From Anaerococcus hydrogenalis DSM 7454 (GTDB taxonomy: Bacteria > Bacillota > Clostridia > Tissierellales > Peptoniphilaceae), in NCBI RefSeq assembly GCF_000173355.1, contig NZ_ABXA01000020.1:1-64000 (forward strand): DNA of 64,000 nucleotides. Reading direction: 5' to 3'. This document shows, in pieces, positions 1 to 9,688 of the stretch. The position numbers were made by a program, and so were the translations under genes. The notes below the pieces were generated by a model. That model had not been told where the DNA came from. It ran no database searches and saw only the letters and a program-made list of their open reading frames with translations. Each line of letters opens with the position of its first letter. Positions within the stretch are counted from its first letter, which is position 1.

Positions 1-199
1 ACAATTGTTTTTCATCATAATCGAAAAGGAAATTTTCATCTATTAACTCTTTCATAGCTTCCATTTGAGCCATATGTTTTTGGTTTTCTTGTGATAATAA
101 GGGGCTATCTTTGGAAGAATTTTTACCAAGGGTAAAACCTGTAAATCCAATACCAATTACCAGCAAGAAGGCCAATAAAACCTTACCAATTTTTTTCAT
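1..199 (-). CDS. S41-family (CtpA-like) peptidase, N-terminus only
   Basis: The window edge cuts this gene after about 66 codons. A GGAGG ribosome site lies just upstream of the ATG. The visible part has a short basic start, one hydrophobic segment (about residues 5-25) that would anchor or export the protein, and then a segment reading ELIDENFLFDYDEKQL. That pattern is typical of the start of carboxy-terminal processing proteases in clostridia. The PDZ and catalytic Ser/Lys parts lie outside the window, so the family call is inference. Confidence 0.5.
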   Translation of the reverse strand, partial: MKKIGKVLLAFLLVIGIGFTGFTLGKNSSKDSPLLSQENQKHMAQMEAMKELIDENFLFDYDEKQL

Positions 200-346
200 A
201 ATACCTCCACTTACATAAAGCCTAAAATTAAGGCTTTTATTATAATAAATACTTCTCAGTATTCTTCTATTTTAACACAATCAGAGCTTTTTTTTAAATA
301 AAGGAAAATTTTTTAAAAAAAATAAGCTGGAAAATAACTTTCCAGC
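200..346. other. Intergenic stretch with a terminator-like hairpin at 326-346
   Basis: There is no gene between the S41 peptidase start and the repeat element. A perfect 8-bp stem (gctggaaa/tttccagc, 326-346) is followed on the minus strand by a T-rich tract, so it can act as a rho-independent terminator for minus-strand transcription. It directly abuts the repeat element that begins at 347. Confidence 0.55.
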
Positions 347-517
347 CAGAGCGTATACAAAGTATAAATTTAGATAATATTTTATTTTGAAATAAAATTA
401 AGCTAAGTACCATCTCGACTAAGTGAGTGAAACGAACGCATGGAGAGATCTCATGAGATTTCTCGACTCACTACGTTCGCTCAAAATGGGTGAAAATTTA
501 GTTTGTCAACAATCTGA
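347..517. repeat. MITE-like intergenic repeat, copy 1
   Basis: About 171 bp, closely matching 2181-2352. The ends form imperfect inverted repeats (CAGA..GT..ACAAA-type left end; TTTGTCAACA..CTGA right end). The centre has a conserved imperfect palindrome around gagagatctcatgagatttctc with outer arms gagtgaaacgaacg / cgttcgctc. No coding capacity. It sits immediately beside a terminator hairpin. The structure suggests a small non-autonomous mobile element; no transposase is in the window. Confidence 0.7.
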
Positions 518-587
518 AATATTTATTTAAAATATTCTACTTAATTTTAAATAAATATTTAGATTTTTTTATATAAGAAATTTTAAA

Positions 588-621
588 GAAAAAAATCCCC
601 CAATCTCTAAGAGATTAGGGG
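588..621 (-). terminator. Rho-independent terminator of the anchored surface protein
   Basis: A GC-capped stem (CCCC..AATCTCT / AGAGATT..GGGG) with a one-base loop is followed on the minus strand by a run of nine T. It lies 10 bp past the stop of the surface protein gene. Confidence 0.8.
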
Positions 622-631
622 TTAAATCTTA

Positions 632-1975
632 TTAGACTTTATTTTTCTTTTTAGTAACAAAATATCCAATTATAGCAAGAAGAAGAACTCCGACAACAGC
701 TCCAACTCCTGCAACTCCTGTTTTTACATTTACAGCAGATTTTGGTTTTTGTGTTGAATTATTTGCCTTTGAAACAAGCTTACCTGTTTTATTTTGTGAA
801 GATGATTCTGATTGATTTTTATCTTCTTTTTCGCTCAAGCCGTATTTAAAGCTACCATCTTCTTGTTCAATCAAATAATATGATTTCCATTTTGAATTTG
901 TTTGCATTTCTTTTTTAGCAGCATCTATAGCTTCTTCTCTTGTTGGATAAGATTTTTCAGAAATTTTATCCTTATCATCCTTATCTCCGGGTACTGGTGT
1001 AACTGTTATTTTCTTATCTTTGCTAGGATCACCTTTTGGTTGCTCATCGCTTGGATTATTGGAAGAATGTTTAGGGTTTTCATTAGATGAAGGGTTAGAT
1101 TCATTTGAATTATTTTTACCATCCTTACCTTTTTTTGGATTTTCAGAAGATTGATCAGTCTTTTTGTCTTTTCCTTTTTTGGGCTAGGAGTGCTTGCTGA
1201 TCCTTTTTCACTATCTTTTTCATCATCTTTTGGATCTGTTGGAAATCTTAAGTAAACATCCTTTGATTCAGATTCAACTAATTTACCTTCCGCTGGCATT
1301 TCATCTTCAATACTTGCCAATAATTCAGAATCAGCCTTATCCTTCCTTCTAAATTCAATTTTAAATTTTTTCCTACTTCATACTCAAAATTTTCTATTCT
1401 ATCGCTAAAGCCATCGATTTCACGTATGAGTTTACCATCAACAAACATATAGTTTTTTCCACTAGGAAGTGATCTACTTTCATTTTTTTTGTCTTTAAAT
1501 TTTAAAGTCATTTTCCTAGTTTTTATAGGAATTTTAGGTATAATTTCCACATCTATTTTATGCCAATCTTTGGCATCTTTTATGACATTTATTTCACCTT
1601 CTGCATAAACTTTTCCATCTTTTCCATCAAGGATTTCAATTTTTTGTTTTCCCCTGGAACTAATTTATCATCAATTACAATTTTTTCTTGATCTCTATAT
1701 TGTAAAAATTGTTTTGCATCTTGACCTTCAATCCTATAATAAGATCCATCTTTAAGCCAATCCTTAGCTCTTCTATTTTTCACATATAATGTAATCTTAC
1801 TATAAACTTTCTCTTTATTATCTAGACTTGTGACATTATCTTCATTCTTTTCTTCTGTACTTTCCACACTTAAATCTGAACTAAGATCATCACTAGCCTT
1901 TACAGAATTTATTCCTGCAAAAGAAAGGGATAGGATAAGCACTGATGATAATAGGGCCTTATTTTTTAATTTCAT
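632..1975 (-). CDS. Cell-wall-anchored surface protein (reading frame interrupted three times)
   Basis: A single protein of about 447 residues can be read if three one-base shifts are allowed, near 1640-1660, 1360-1375 and 1168-1190, all in A/T runs. It starts with a signal peptide (LLSSVLILSLSFAGINSVKA). The body is charged, followed by a long Lys/Asp/Ser/Pro-rich stalk. Near the C-terminus comes a YPTREEAIDAAKKEM motif of a kind I associate with surface proteins of this family. The protein ends in an NVKTG motif, a hydrophobic segment and a KKKNK tail, the layout of a sortase sorting signal with a non-LPXTG motif. It is probably exported and attached to peptidoglycan; its ligand is unknown. 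The shifts look like sequencing artefacts because the downstream codons remain coherent in each frame. Confidence 0.7.
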
Positions 1976-2180
1976 AAACTCCTCCTTTTAAAAAATATTC
2001 TATCTTAACCTTATAATAGCAGGTATTTTAATAAAAGTCTATAATACATTTAAAATATTCTTTATAATTTCAACAACTTATAAAGTTAGATTTTATTTTT
2101 TAAACAATCCTTATTCCTCACAATTAATTAGAAAATATTTATCAAATAATTACAAAACAAAAAAACCTATTGATAGGTCT

Positions 2181-2352
2181 CAGAGCGTAGACAAAGTATA
2201 AATTTAGCCAATATTTTATTTTAAAATAAATATTAAGATACGTACCATCTCGACTAAGTGAGTGAAACAAACGCATGGAGAGATCTCACGAGATTTCTCC
2301 GCTCACTACGTTCGGTCGAAATGGACATTTTTTTAGTTTGTCAACAGACTGA
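2181..2352. repeat. MITE-like intergenic repeat, copy 2, inserted inside a terminator
   Basis: About 172 bp, matching 347-517 with scattered substitutions. It is flanked by inverted sequences acctattgataggtct (2165-2180) and agacctatttataggt (2353-2368), which together look like the two arms of a hairpin split by the element. The terminal sequences CTCAG..GT.GACAAA and its complement are better conserved here. The rest of 1976-2180 is AT-rich and shows no gene. Confidence 0.7.
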
Positions 2353-2369
2353 GACCTATTTATAGGTCT

Positions 2370-3949
2370 TTACATTAAGGGTGCAAGTGGTTTTATTATT
2401 GCTGCTGCTAATTTTTTATATAATGGGTATGCCTTTACATCTTCCATACTTATTTCTTTCGAAATATCAAAAGTTATTTCAAAATCTTCTAGAATTTCTT
2501 TTATAACTGGAGACTTGTGAATATAAACTCCACATTCGAAATTTAAGTATAGGGCCCTATAATCTAAATTTACAGATCCTACTACAGCTTTTTCACCATC
2601 AGAAATCCAAGTTTTTGCGTGAACAAAGCCTGGTATGTATTCATAAATTTTTACTCCAGCTTGAATTAATTTTTTGTAATGAGATTTTGCCAACATATAT
2701 GGAAATTTTTTGTCTGGAATTTTTGGAAGGACAATTCTCACATCAATTCCCCTTTTTGCTGCAAAGGTCAAAGATTTTATCATTTCGTTATCAATAATAA
2801 GGTAAGGGGTCATTATATAAACATAATCTTTTGCTGTATCAAGCATATGCATGTAAATATTTTTGAAAAATCTTTCTTTTCTAATTGGATTATCGCCAAC
2901 TCCAATCATGTATCCCTCAGATTTTTTTGCATATGTTTTTAAATATCTTTCAAGATCTTCTTTTTCCTCGCTATCCCAAAGTTGCAAGAACATTATGGTA
3001 AATGATTGGACAACTGGCCCTTCAAGTCTTATAAAGGTATCCTTCCAATGGCCAAATCTTTCTTCCACATTTATATATTCATCAGCCAAATTTACCCCGC
3101 CGGTAAAAGAAACTTTTCCATCAACTACCAAGATTTTTCTGTGGTCCCTGTTGTTATGGTAGGTTGAAATAATTGGAATAATTGGTGAAAAAACCTTACA
3201 TTTTATACCCAAATTTTCCATCTCTTCTGGAAAGTTTTTTGGTAAATTTAAAATAGCATTGGTCCCATCATACATAAGCCTTACTTCAACGCCCTCGCTT
3301 GCTTTTTTTGCAAGCTCTTCAAGAAGTGTTCCCCAAAAATATCCTTGATTTATTATAAAAAATTCTACAAAAATAAAGTCTTTGGCACTTCTTATGGCCT
3401 CTATTAAATCATTAACTGTATCATCTCCTACCCTATAATATTTTGCATCATTATTCTTGCTTACAGGGTATGATCCGTAATCATTTAAATATTTTACTAG
3501 ATTGTAAAATTCCTTATCCTCATTTTTTAATTCTTCAACTAGGTCATTGTCTATAGTATGTAGATAATTAGTCTCCTCCTCACTATCCATAATGGTGCTT
3601 TCTTCTAATTTTTTTCCTATATCAATTCTTGATAGAATAAAAAACATAATCCCAAAGGTCGGAAAAACTGCTATTACAAAAAACCAAGAAAGTTTTTCGT
3701 AAGGGTTTACATCCATTGATAGGATAAAAAGCAAAGAAATCCCGCCAATAAGGGCTGATGATCCAAAAATTAAAGATTTATCAATTGATATATATTTTAA
3801 TATCCCAATAATCGCTAAGATTTGAAGGATTATAAAAAGGATATAAAGACCTGCCCTACCAAATACTACCTTAAGTAGTGATGATCTTGTTTTTTCGACA
3901 AACCTATTTTCATTTAAAATTTTTTAATTTTTTCATTATATTTTTTCAT
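2370..3949 (-). CDS. cls: Cardiolipin synthase, phospholipase D family (frame break near the start)
   Basis: Condenses two phosphatidylglycerol molecules into cardiolipin at the membrane. Two HKD catalytic motifs are visible: HNNRDHRKILVVDG in the first half and HAKTWISDGEKAVVGS in the second. N-terminal hydrophobic segments anchor it. The uninterrupted frame begins at 3734 inside the second membrane segment, but the reading continues upstream through GRAGLYILFIILQILAI and NENRFVEKTRSS to an ATG at 3949 or 3936 if one A is added or removed in the A/T run near 3920-3928. The full product would be about 525 residues, a normal length for ClsA-type enzymes. It is a single gene with no obvious operon partner. 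Confidence 0.88.
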
Positions 3950-4125
3950 ATTACAATTATATCTAATTTTATAAAATTTTGAAAGGATAAAATATAATAA
4001 ATTTAATTTTCTTACAAATAATATTTATATTTTTTCTTATTTTATTCTAATTTGCTAATTTTTACCAATAAAATTATAATAGTCCTATAATAATGGGTAA
4101 GTATGTTTTATTTTAAAGGAGCAAT

Positions 4126-4934
4126 ATGAAAAAAAGCAAAAATACAGAAAGAATATTACTTATTGGTGACTTTCTTTCAAGTGGTTATATGGGAGGAAGT
4201 CTTTGTAGGGATGTTTTGAATTTTTATTCTTATGATGTTGATTTTCTACCTTCAGCCTTAATTTCCAATCAATTTTCTCAAAGTCCAATCGAGATTTTTG
4301 ATTCTAGCCAATATTTAAAAAAATACTCTTGAGGTATATAAAAAACAAAATAGAAAATATAAGGCAGTTCTGGTAGGTTTTGTCTTAAATTTAAAGCAGG
4401 CAAAAATAATTTGTGATTTTGTAAAAGAAAATGACCTTTTTATGGTTTTAGATCCAATTATGGGAGATTCAGGAAAAATTTATAATAGTCTTGATAAAGG
4501 CATTGTAGAAATTTATAAATATATGGCAGACTTTGCCAAAATTATTATCCCAAACCTTACCGAGGCAAATCTTTTAACTGACAATAAATTCACTAGCCCC
4601 CACCCCATAGTAGATTTTTTTTGAAAAAAGAGATAAAAATCTTATAATAACAAGCGTTGAAGATAATAATAGACACTTTATTTTAAGTAAAGATAAAGAA
4701 TACATAGAGGAAGAATATATTTATTTGAACAAGTCTTTTGGAGGAAGTGGTGACTTATTTGATTCAATTTTTTTGGCATATTTTTTAGAAAATAAGGATC
4801 TTAAACAAAGCATCAAAAAAACCAAGGACATGATATCAAAAGTCCTTAATTATCAAATAAAATTGGATGATAAGGCTAGTGATATTAATATATTCGAAAT
4901 TTTTAAAAATTTAGAAAGTAAGGTGTTAATTTGA
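4126..4934 (+). CDS. Pyridoxal/pyridoxamine kinase-like protein (frame interrupted twice)
   Basis: Ribokinase-superfamily protein that probably phosphorylates vitamin B6 vitamers. Three consecutive pieces join into one frame of about 269 codons with one T or A removed near 4320 (A run) and near 4615-4622 (T8). Features include an N-terminal ILLIGDFLSSGYMGGS segment, the MVLDPIMGDSGKIY strand-loop of pyridoxal kinases, IIPNLTEANLLT, and a C-terminal GGSGDLFDS motif with the catalytic Asp. A good AAAGGAG site precedes the ATG. Its stop overlaps the TTG start of the MATE gene, so the two are translationally coupled. Assignment to the PdxK/PdxY group is from these motifs; the exact substrate is inferred. 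Confidence 0.72.
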
Positions 4935-6271
4935 TAAAAAATAAATATTGGAAAAGAGCACTGCAGATAGCCTGGCCTTCGGTTTTAGAATCTTTCTTCA
5001 TAGCCTTGGCAGGTCTTATTGATACCTTTATGGTTTCATCTATTGGATCAAATGCAGTTGCAGCCATAGGACTTACAACCCAACCAAAATTTATAGCCCT
5101 ATCATTTTTTATAGCAATTTCGGTTTCAGTATCAGCCCTTGTTGCAAGAAGAAGGGGCGAAGAAGATAAAAAAATGGCCAACCAAACTATGGTAACAGCC
5201 ATGATTGTTGCCTTGCTACTGTGTATATTGATTTCATCAATCTTTGTAATTTTCACCCCACAAATTATAAAACTTTCTGGATCATCTCCTGACACTCATG
5301 ATTTAGGAGTTTCATATTTTAGGATAATAATGGGTGGATTAATATTTAATGTCATTTCCATGACAATAAATGCCGGTCAAAGAGGAAGTGGTAATACACA
5401 AATTGCCTTTACAACAAATTTGGTTTCATCTTTAGTAAATATATTTTTTAATTATTTACTTATAAATGGTAATTTGGGTTTTCCAAAACTAGGAGTTGCT
5501 GGAGCTGGTCTAGCAACTGTTCTTGGAACCATAGTTGCTGCTATTATGAGTTTTTCTTCCTTATTTAGAAAGTCCTCATATATGTCCTACAAGCTTATCA
5601 AAAAATACGCCCTAGGCTTTTCAAATTTTATTTTTAAAGAAATTTTAGCCCTAGGATCAAATATTTTTGTAGAAAATATAGCTGCAAGAATAGGATTTTT
5701 AGTTACTGCTATCACTGCTGCCAAACTTGGTACAGACCAATTTGCAGCCCACAATGTCGGAATGAATTTATTATCCCTCTCCTTTTCTTTTGGAGATGGA
5801 ATGCAAGTTGCAGCAGTTGCCCTTACAGGAAAGGCCCTTGGAGCTAGAAAAAAAGATGAGGCAATAAAATACGGAAAAACTTGCCAAGAGATTGGACTTT
5901 CAATTTCTATAATAATTTCTATAATCTTGGTCTTATTTAGAAAAAATATCTTTAGGATGTTTTTTGATGACGAAAACATCATTGCTATGGGATCAATAAT
6001 TACTTTTTATTTAACTTTTATAGTAATTTTCCAAATATCTCAAATAATTTTTGGAGGAGCCTTAAGGGCTGCTGGAGATGTAAAATATACCCTAGCAGTA
6101 AGTTTAATTTCAATTACCTTTATAAGATCAGCTGCTACCTTGTTTTTTGTCCATGTCCTTCATCTTGGAATCCAAGGAATTTGGATGGGAATAATGGCAG
6201 ATCAAATATCAAGATTTGTAGGTTTGTGGACTAGGTTTAGAAAAGGCGATTGGGTTAATATAGAAATTTAA
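4931..6271 (+). CDS. MATE-family multidrug/cation efflux transporter
   Basis: A 446-residue integral membrane protein with twelve hydrophobic segments arranged as two similar halves, as in MATE (NorM/DinF-type) exporters that expel drugs or metabolites in exchange for Na+ or H+. The opening WPSVLESFFIALAGLIDTFM and the DQFAAHNVGMN segment are typical. The start is a TTG that overlaps the stop of the upstream kinase by three bases, so it is coupled. The substrate cannot be told from sequence. Confidence 0.88.
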   Translation: MIKNKYWKRALQIAWPSVLESFFIALAGLIDTFMVSSIGSNAVAAIGLTTQPKFIALSFFIAISVSVSALVARRRGEEDKKMANQTMVTAMIVALLLCILISSIFVIFTPQIIKLSGSSPDTHDLGVSYFRIIMGGLIFNVISMTINAGQRGSGNTQIAFTTNLVSSLVNIFFNYLLINGNLGFPKLGVAGAGLATVLGTIVAAIMSFSSLFRKSSYMSYKLIKKYALGFSNFIFKEILALGSNIFVENIAARIGFLVTAITAAKLGTDQFAAHNVGMNLLSLSFSFGDGMQVAAVALTGKALGARKKDEAIKYGKTCQEIGLSISIIISIILVLFRKNIFRMFFDDENIIAMGSIITFYLTFIVIFQISQIIFGGALRAAGDVKYTLAVSLISITFIRSAATLFFVHVLHLGIQGIWMGIMADQISRFVGLWTRFRKGDWVNIEI

Positions 6272-6399
6272 GAAATTTATTTGTTATAAATAAAAAATAT
6301 TTTTAACATAATAATTTGAATTTTTCTTCAAATCTGGTATATTATAACTACTATCGGGAATGATAGTAAGTATATTTTTTTAAACAGGGGGATTAAACA

Positions 6400-6627
6400 A
6401 TGAAAATTAAAAAAGTATTACCAGTATTAGCACTATCTCTAGCATTAGTTGGATGTGGAAATAAAGCTGAAACAACATCAAACTCAAACTCAGCAAGCAC
6501 ACCAGCTTCTACTACAACAACAGAAAAAGCTGATTCAAACGCTAGTACAACAGATTCAAACGCAGCAAGCACACCTTCATCAAACGATGCAAGCACACCT
6601 GCTTCAGACGCTGGATCAAATAAATAA
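6400..6627 (+). CDS. Small Ser/Thr/Ala-rich lipoprotein
   Basis: 75 residues. The signal peptide ends in a lipobox LALVGC, so Cys20 should be lipidated and the protein held on the outer face of the membrane. Everything after it is low-complexity Asn/Ser/Thr/Ala with repeated AST(P/T) and DSNA units and no folded domain. It has a GGGGGATT-type ribosome site, its own promoter-like AT-rich leader and its own terminator. Function unknown; it resembles small abundant surface lipoproteins that act as spacers. Confidence 0.8.
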   Translation: MKIKKVLPVLALSLALVGCGNKAETTSNSNSASTPASTTTTEKADSNASTTDSNAASTPSSNDASTPASDAGSNK

Positions 6628-6640
6628 TTAAAATTTATAT

Positions 6641-6674
6641 AAAAAAAAGAGCAAGATATCTTGCTCTTTTTTTT
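6641..6674 (+). terminator. Terminator of the small lipoprotein gene
   Basis: A perfect hairpin (AGAGCAAGATATCTTGCTCT) is flanked by an A run before and a T8 run after, so it can work in both directions. Confidence 0.85.
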
Positions 6675-6733
6675 GTTTGTTTTAATTTCATAAATTTATA
6701 TGAAAATATCAGTAAGATACATATAATAATTTT

Positions 6734-6907
6734 TCAGACTTTCATTAATTTTCTATTATCAACTAATACTTCTTCTCCATTATCAAATTTTACCTTTGTA
6801 AAATCAAAAAAGTCCCAATCTATCACTATTCCAACTTCACCTTTACTAATACTCCAATTTAAATCTTCAGTTAACATTACTTTGTCGCCTTTTTCAAATT
6901 CTGCCAT
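6734..6907 (-). CDS. Small SH3/KOW-like protein of unknown function
   Basis: 57 residues from the ATG at 6907, which has a GAGAGGTGG ribosome site; an upstream in-frame ATG lacks one. The sequence EFEKGDKVMLTEDL...GEVGIVIDWDFF...VKFDNGEEVLVD has the alternating beta pattern of a small barrel such as DUF4926/KOW folds. No partner gene is adjacent. The role is unknown; the fold is inferred from pattern only. Confidence 0.55.
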   Translation of the reverse strand: MAEFEKGDKVMLTEDLNWSISKGEVGIVIDWDFFDFTKVKFDNGEEVLVDNRKLMKV

Positions 6908-7180
6908 TTTTTCCACCTCTCTTTTTTTAATTTCCAAGACCTACTACAACAATTTTTCTCTAATAAATTTATATCACTTCCTTTTTTATATTCTATATAT
7001 TAAACTTAACACATTAATATATTAAATACTCAGTATTATAAAACCAAAATATTTTTATCTCAAAAAAATATTAGTCTATTAGTAATTTTCTTAAAATTTC
7101 AAAAGTATTTAAATACTTTTAAAAATATATCGATTTAATGTAAAATAAGTTTATAGAGTATAAGTATTTTAGGTGATTTT

Positions 7181-9298
7181 ATGAAATATGATTTATTAAA
7201 AAAGGAATTTGCTTATTTTGGTTCATTTATGATTTGGGATAATTCAATTCAAAAAAATGGACTTCCTAAAAAATTAGATAATAAAGAATTTAGAGATGAG
7301 AGACTAAATAGTGATTTTATATATTTAGCTATGAATATTAGGCTTGATAAGAAAAATTTTAAAGATATTGATAAGGATTTTCTAACCAATGATGAAATTT
7401 TCACTTCTGATATGCCAGCTTTTTGTAGTTTTCATTCCTTAGATGATGGAAAATACAATAATACTCCTTATACAAGACTTAACAAATTATATTCAAATAC
7501 CGTTTTGGAAGGAGCATATATTACAGATTTTTTCAAAGTTGCTCCAAATTCAAAAATACCAAATGGTTATGCTACAAAAACTTCTGATGAAGTTTTCCTA
7601 TATTTAGATTCTTTAAGCAAGGAAGACAGGGATAATTTTCTTAGATACCAACTCCTAGCCCTTGAAAGGGAGCTTGAACTCTTAGAGATTGAAAATCCTA
7701 AATTTATAGTTATAGAATTAATTTATGATCTTGTTAAATACTCTTTTGATAAGTTTGTAAATAAAAAAGATTTTCCGAATCTTTATAAGGCAAAAATTGT
7801 TGATAAACCTTCAAGTTTTGGGACAGTTTTAAATAAATATCAAAGAGATATCATCCATATTTTCTTAAAAAATTTAGATTACAATTCTTATCCTAAATTT
7901 TTGATAGCTTATTTAGAAAAATATAGCCATCATATTAAAGATTTAAAATCTATTAAAAACAAAGCAGATTTAATGGCAATTTTTTATATTTGCCTTGAAG
8001 ATTATGATGATTTTCCTAATGATATAAAATCTTATCTAGATAAAATCAAGATATCTTATAAGGATTTGATAGAAAATATCAAAAAATCTTTTTCAAAAGC
8101 CTTTATCTATGAACTTATAAAAAATTTTCCTTTTATTTATGCAGATGAATCTATGTGGAATGAATACATAGAAAAATTTTATAAAGAATTAGCTGAGGAT
8201 GGGATGCTTGTTAATATTAGTCAAAATCTTTCCTACATAATAAATTTATTTAAAGTTAAGGAAATAGAAAATTTGACTTTTCTCTCAAAAGATTTTGATA
8301 CCTATATATTCATATTCTTATTTAAAAAAGCTCTAAATTTACAAGGTAATATTTATTATAAAGATCTTGTTAAAGATTTTAAATACCCTAGCTTTTTTTC
8401 CCTAATTAATAAAGCAAATTACAAATTAGTTGAAAAAATATTAGATGATAATAATTTTTCTTTTACAAATTTATTGCTTTCTTATGAAGCTTTTAATAGT
8501 TTGTACTTTAAAAATTTAAAAGAAAAATTATTTAATAAGGACCTTTATTTGCTTATTAATTTTAATAATGAAAATATTTTAATATCTACAGGAAAAAACA
8601 CTAACAAAATAGAATATAAGTATTATGATGATAAGTGCAGGCTCTTTCTTAAAGAAATTATTGAAAAGAAAAATTTAAAAAATGATCCCCTAAGCTTATC
8701 TTTAAATGAGAATGCTAAAATCAAAAAATCACTCAAACTTTCTGATTTTTTATTATCTATTAAAAGGGGATATCCTACTGTTGAGCTTAATGATGATTGG
8801 GTAAATAATTCAAATTCCAAAAAAGGAGTAAAATATTTATCTAATTCCAATATTAACAAGGGCTTTGTTGATCATAGAAATTGTCTTGTTTATGAATTAA
8901 TAGATGAAGATAAGGAAAAATCTTATAACTATGCCGAAAAAGGCGATATTATAATTACCAAAAACTCCCCCTACTCAGCATCAATTGTCGATAGGGACGA
9001 AAAATATCTGGTAAATGATAACTGTTTTATCTTGAAAGTTGATAAAAATAAAATTGAACCTTTTTATATACTTGCTTTTTTATCATCAAAAAAATTAATA
9101 AGGTCAATAAATACCAATGTCCTATCTATTAAAAAAATAAAATCCTTACCAATCAACTTACATTCTAGCTCTGATATAAAAGATATTTCAGCTAAAATGG
9201 AAAAAACAATAATAGATTTAGAAGTTTTTTACGAAAATTTCTTAAACCTAGATTACAACAGAAAAAATATTTTTAATTCTAGAGAAAAACTTAAATAA
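7181..9298 (+). CDS. Uracil-DNA-glycosylase-like domain fused to an HsdS-like DNA-recognition domain
   Basis: 705 residues, single gene. Residues about 1-185 follow the order of elements in UDG-superfamily proteins: FGSFMIWD, then DFIYLAMNIR, then FCSFHS, then GAYITDFFKV, then a helix ending ENPKFIVIE. The middle (about 200-515) is helical and unrecognised. The C-terminal part (about 535-680) resembles one target-recognition half of a type I restriction S subunit: LSDFLLSIKRGYPT, VKYLSNSNINKGFVD, AEKGDIIITKNSPYSASIV, and FYILAFLSSKKLIRSI..VLSIKKIKSLPI. No hsdM or hsdR lies nearby. The base composition is even more AT-rich than its neighbours, which hints at transfer. The domain calls come from pattern recognition; a sequence-specific DNA base-excision or defence role is inference. 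Confidence 0.5.
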   Translation: MKYDLLKKEFAYFGSFMIWDNSIQKNGLPKKLDNKEFRDERLNSDFIYLAMNIRLDKKNFKDIDKDFLTNDEIFTSDMPAFCSFHSLDDGKYNNTPYTRLNKLYSNTVLEGAYITDFFKVAPNSKIPNGYATKTSDEVFLYLDSLSKEDRDNFLRYQLLALERELELLEIENPKFIVIELIYDLVKYSFDKFVNKKDFPNLYKAKIVDKPSSFGTVLNKYQRDIIHIFLKNLDYNSYPKFLIAYLEKYSHHIKDLKSIKNKADLMAIFYICLEDYDDFPNDIKSYLDKIKISYKDLIENIKKSFSKAFIYELIKNFPFIYADESMWNEYIEKFYKELAEDGMLVNISQNLSYIINLFKVKEIENLTFLSKDFDTYIFIFLFKKALNLQGNIYYKDLVKDFKYPSFFSLINKANYKLVEKILDDNNFSFTNLLLSYEAFNSLYFKNLKEKLFNKDLYLLINFNNENILISTGKNTNKIEYKYYDDKCRLFLKEIIEKKNLKNDPLSLSLNENAKIKKSLKLSDFLLSIKRGYPTVELNDDWVNNSNSKKGVKYLSNSNINKGFVDHRNCLVYELIDEDKEKSYNYAEKGDIIITKNSPYSASIVDRDEKYLVNDNCFILKVDKNKIEPFYILAFLSSKKLIRSINTNVLSIKKIKSLPINLHSSSDIKDISAKMEKTIIDLEVFYENFLNLDYNRKNIFNSREKLK

Positions 9299-9306
9299 TT
9301 TTATAC

Positions 9307-9343
9307 AAAAAAATCATCCTTTATTTCAAGGATGATTTTTTTT
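9307..9343 (+). terminator. Convergent terminator after the UDG-HsdS-like gene
   Basis: Stem AAATCATCCTT / AAGGATGATTT with a short loop and a T8 tail on the plus strand. The A run on the other side lets it also serve the veg gene on the minus strand. Confidence 0.8.
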
Positions 9344-9356
9344 AATTAATCTATAA

Positions 9357-9596
9357 TTAATTTTTAATTTGTAATTTTACTGTAGATGTTAAAACATCTG
9401 AGTAACTATAAGATACAGTTCTTTCTGTATCAAAAGCATTATTTACTTTTATTGTAAATACACTTGGGAAAGCATCTAAAATTACACCGCTTTTGGTTAC
9501 AATTCTTTTTCTTCCTTTATCAGCCTTTAATGTTACTTCTTTTCCTACGTTTTTTTCAACTTCTGTTCTTATTTCATTAACTGATTTATATTCCAT
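9357..9596 (-). CDS. veg: Veg family protein
   Basis: 79 residues starting at the ATG at 9596, which has a GGAAGGTGGG ribosome site; the in-frame ATG 15 bases earlier lies inside that site. The family signature is clear: a helix, then GKEVTLKADKGRKRIVTKSG, FPSVFTIKV, RTVSYSYSDVLT and TVKLQI. Veg is a small, widely conserved Firmicutes protein; in Bacillus it stimulates biofilm matrix expression, though its biochemistry is unclear. It has a strong promoter just upstream. Confidence 0.9.
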   Translation of the reverse strand: MEYKSVNEIRTEVEKNVGKEVTLKADKGRKRIVTKSGVILDAFPSVFTIKVNNAFDTERTVSYSYSDVLTSTVKLQIKN

Positions 9597-9623
9597 ATAC
9601 CCACCTTCCATGCATTTATATTT

Positions 9624-9652
9624 ATTATACTATGAAATTGTGGATAAGTCAA
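9624..9652 (-). promoter_or_regulatory. Sigma-A promoter of veg
   Basis: On the minus strand TTGACT and TATAAT are separated by exactly 17 bp, a near-consensus vegetative promoter about 30 bp ahead of the veg ribosome site. High expression of veg fits what is known of the gene in Bacillus. Confidence 0.8.
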
Positions 9653-9688
9653 ATTAGCATAATATTATACGCTAGATTAAATTTCTTG

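Noticed and set aside
902-1090. Plus-strand open frame rich in Phe/Ile
   Set aside because: It is the antisense of the Lys/Asp-rich stalk of the surface protein; no ribosome site and biased composition.
347-2352. Repeat pair as a CRISPR or integrase attachment site
   Set aside because: Only two copies, far apart, with no spacer array, cas gene or integrase; ends and palindrome fit a MITE better.
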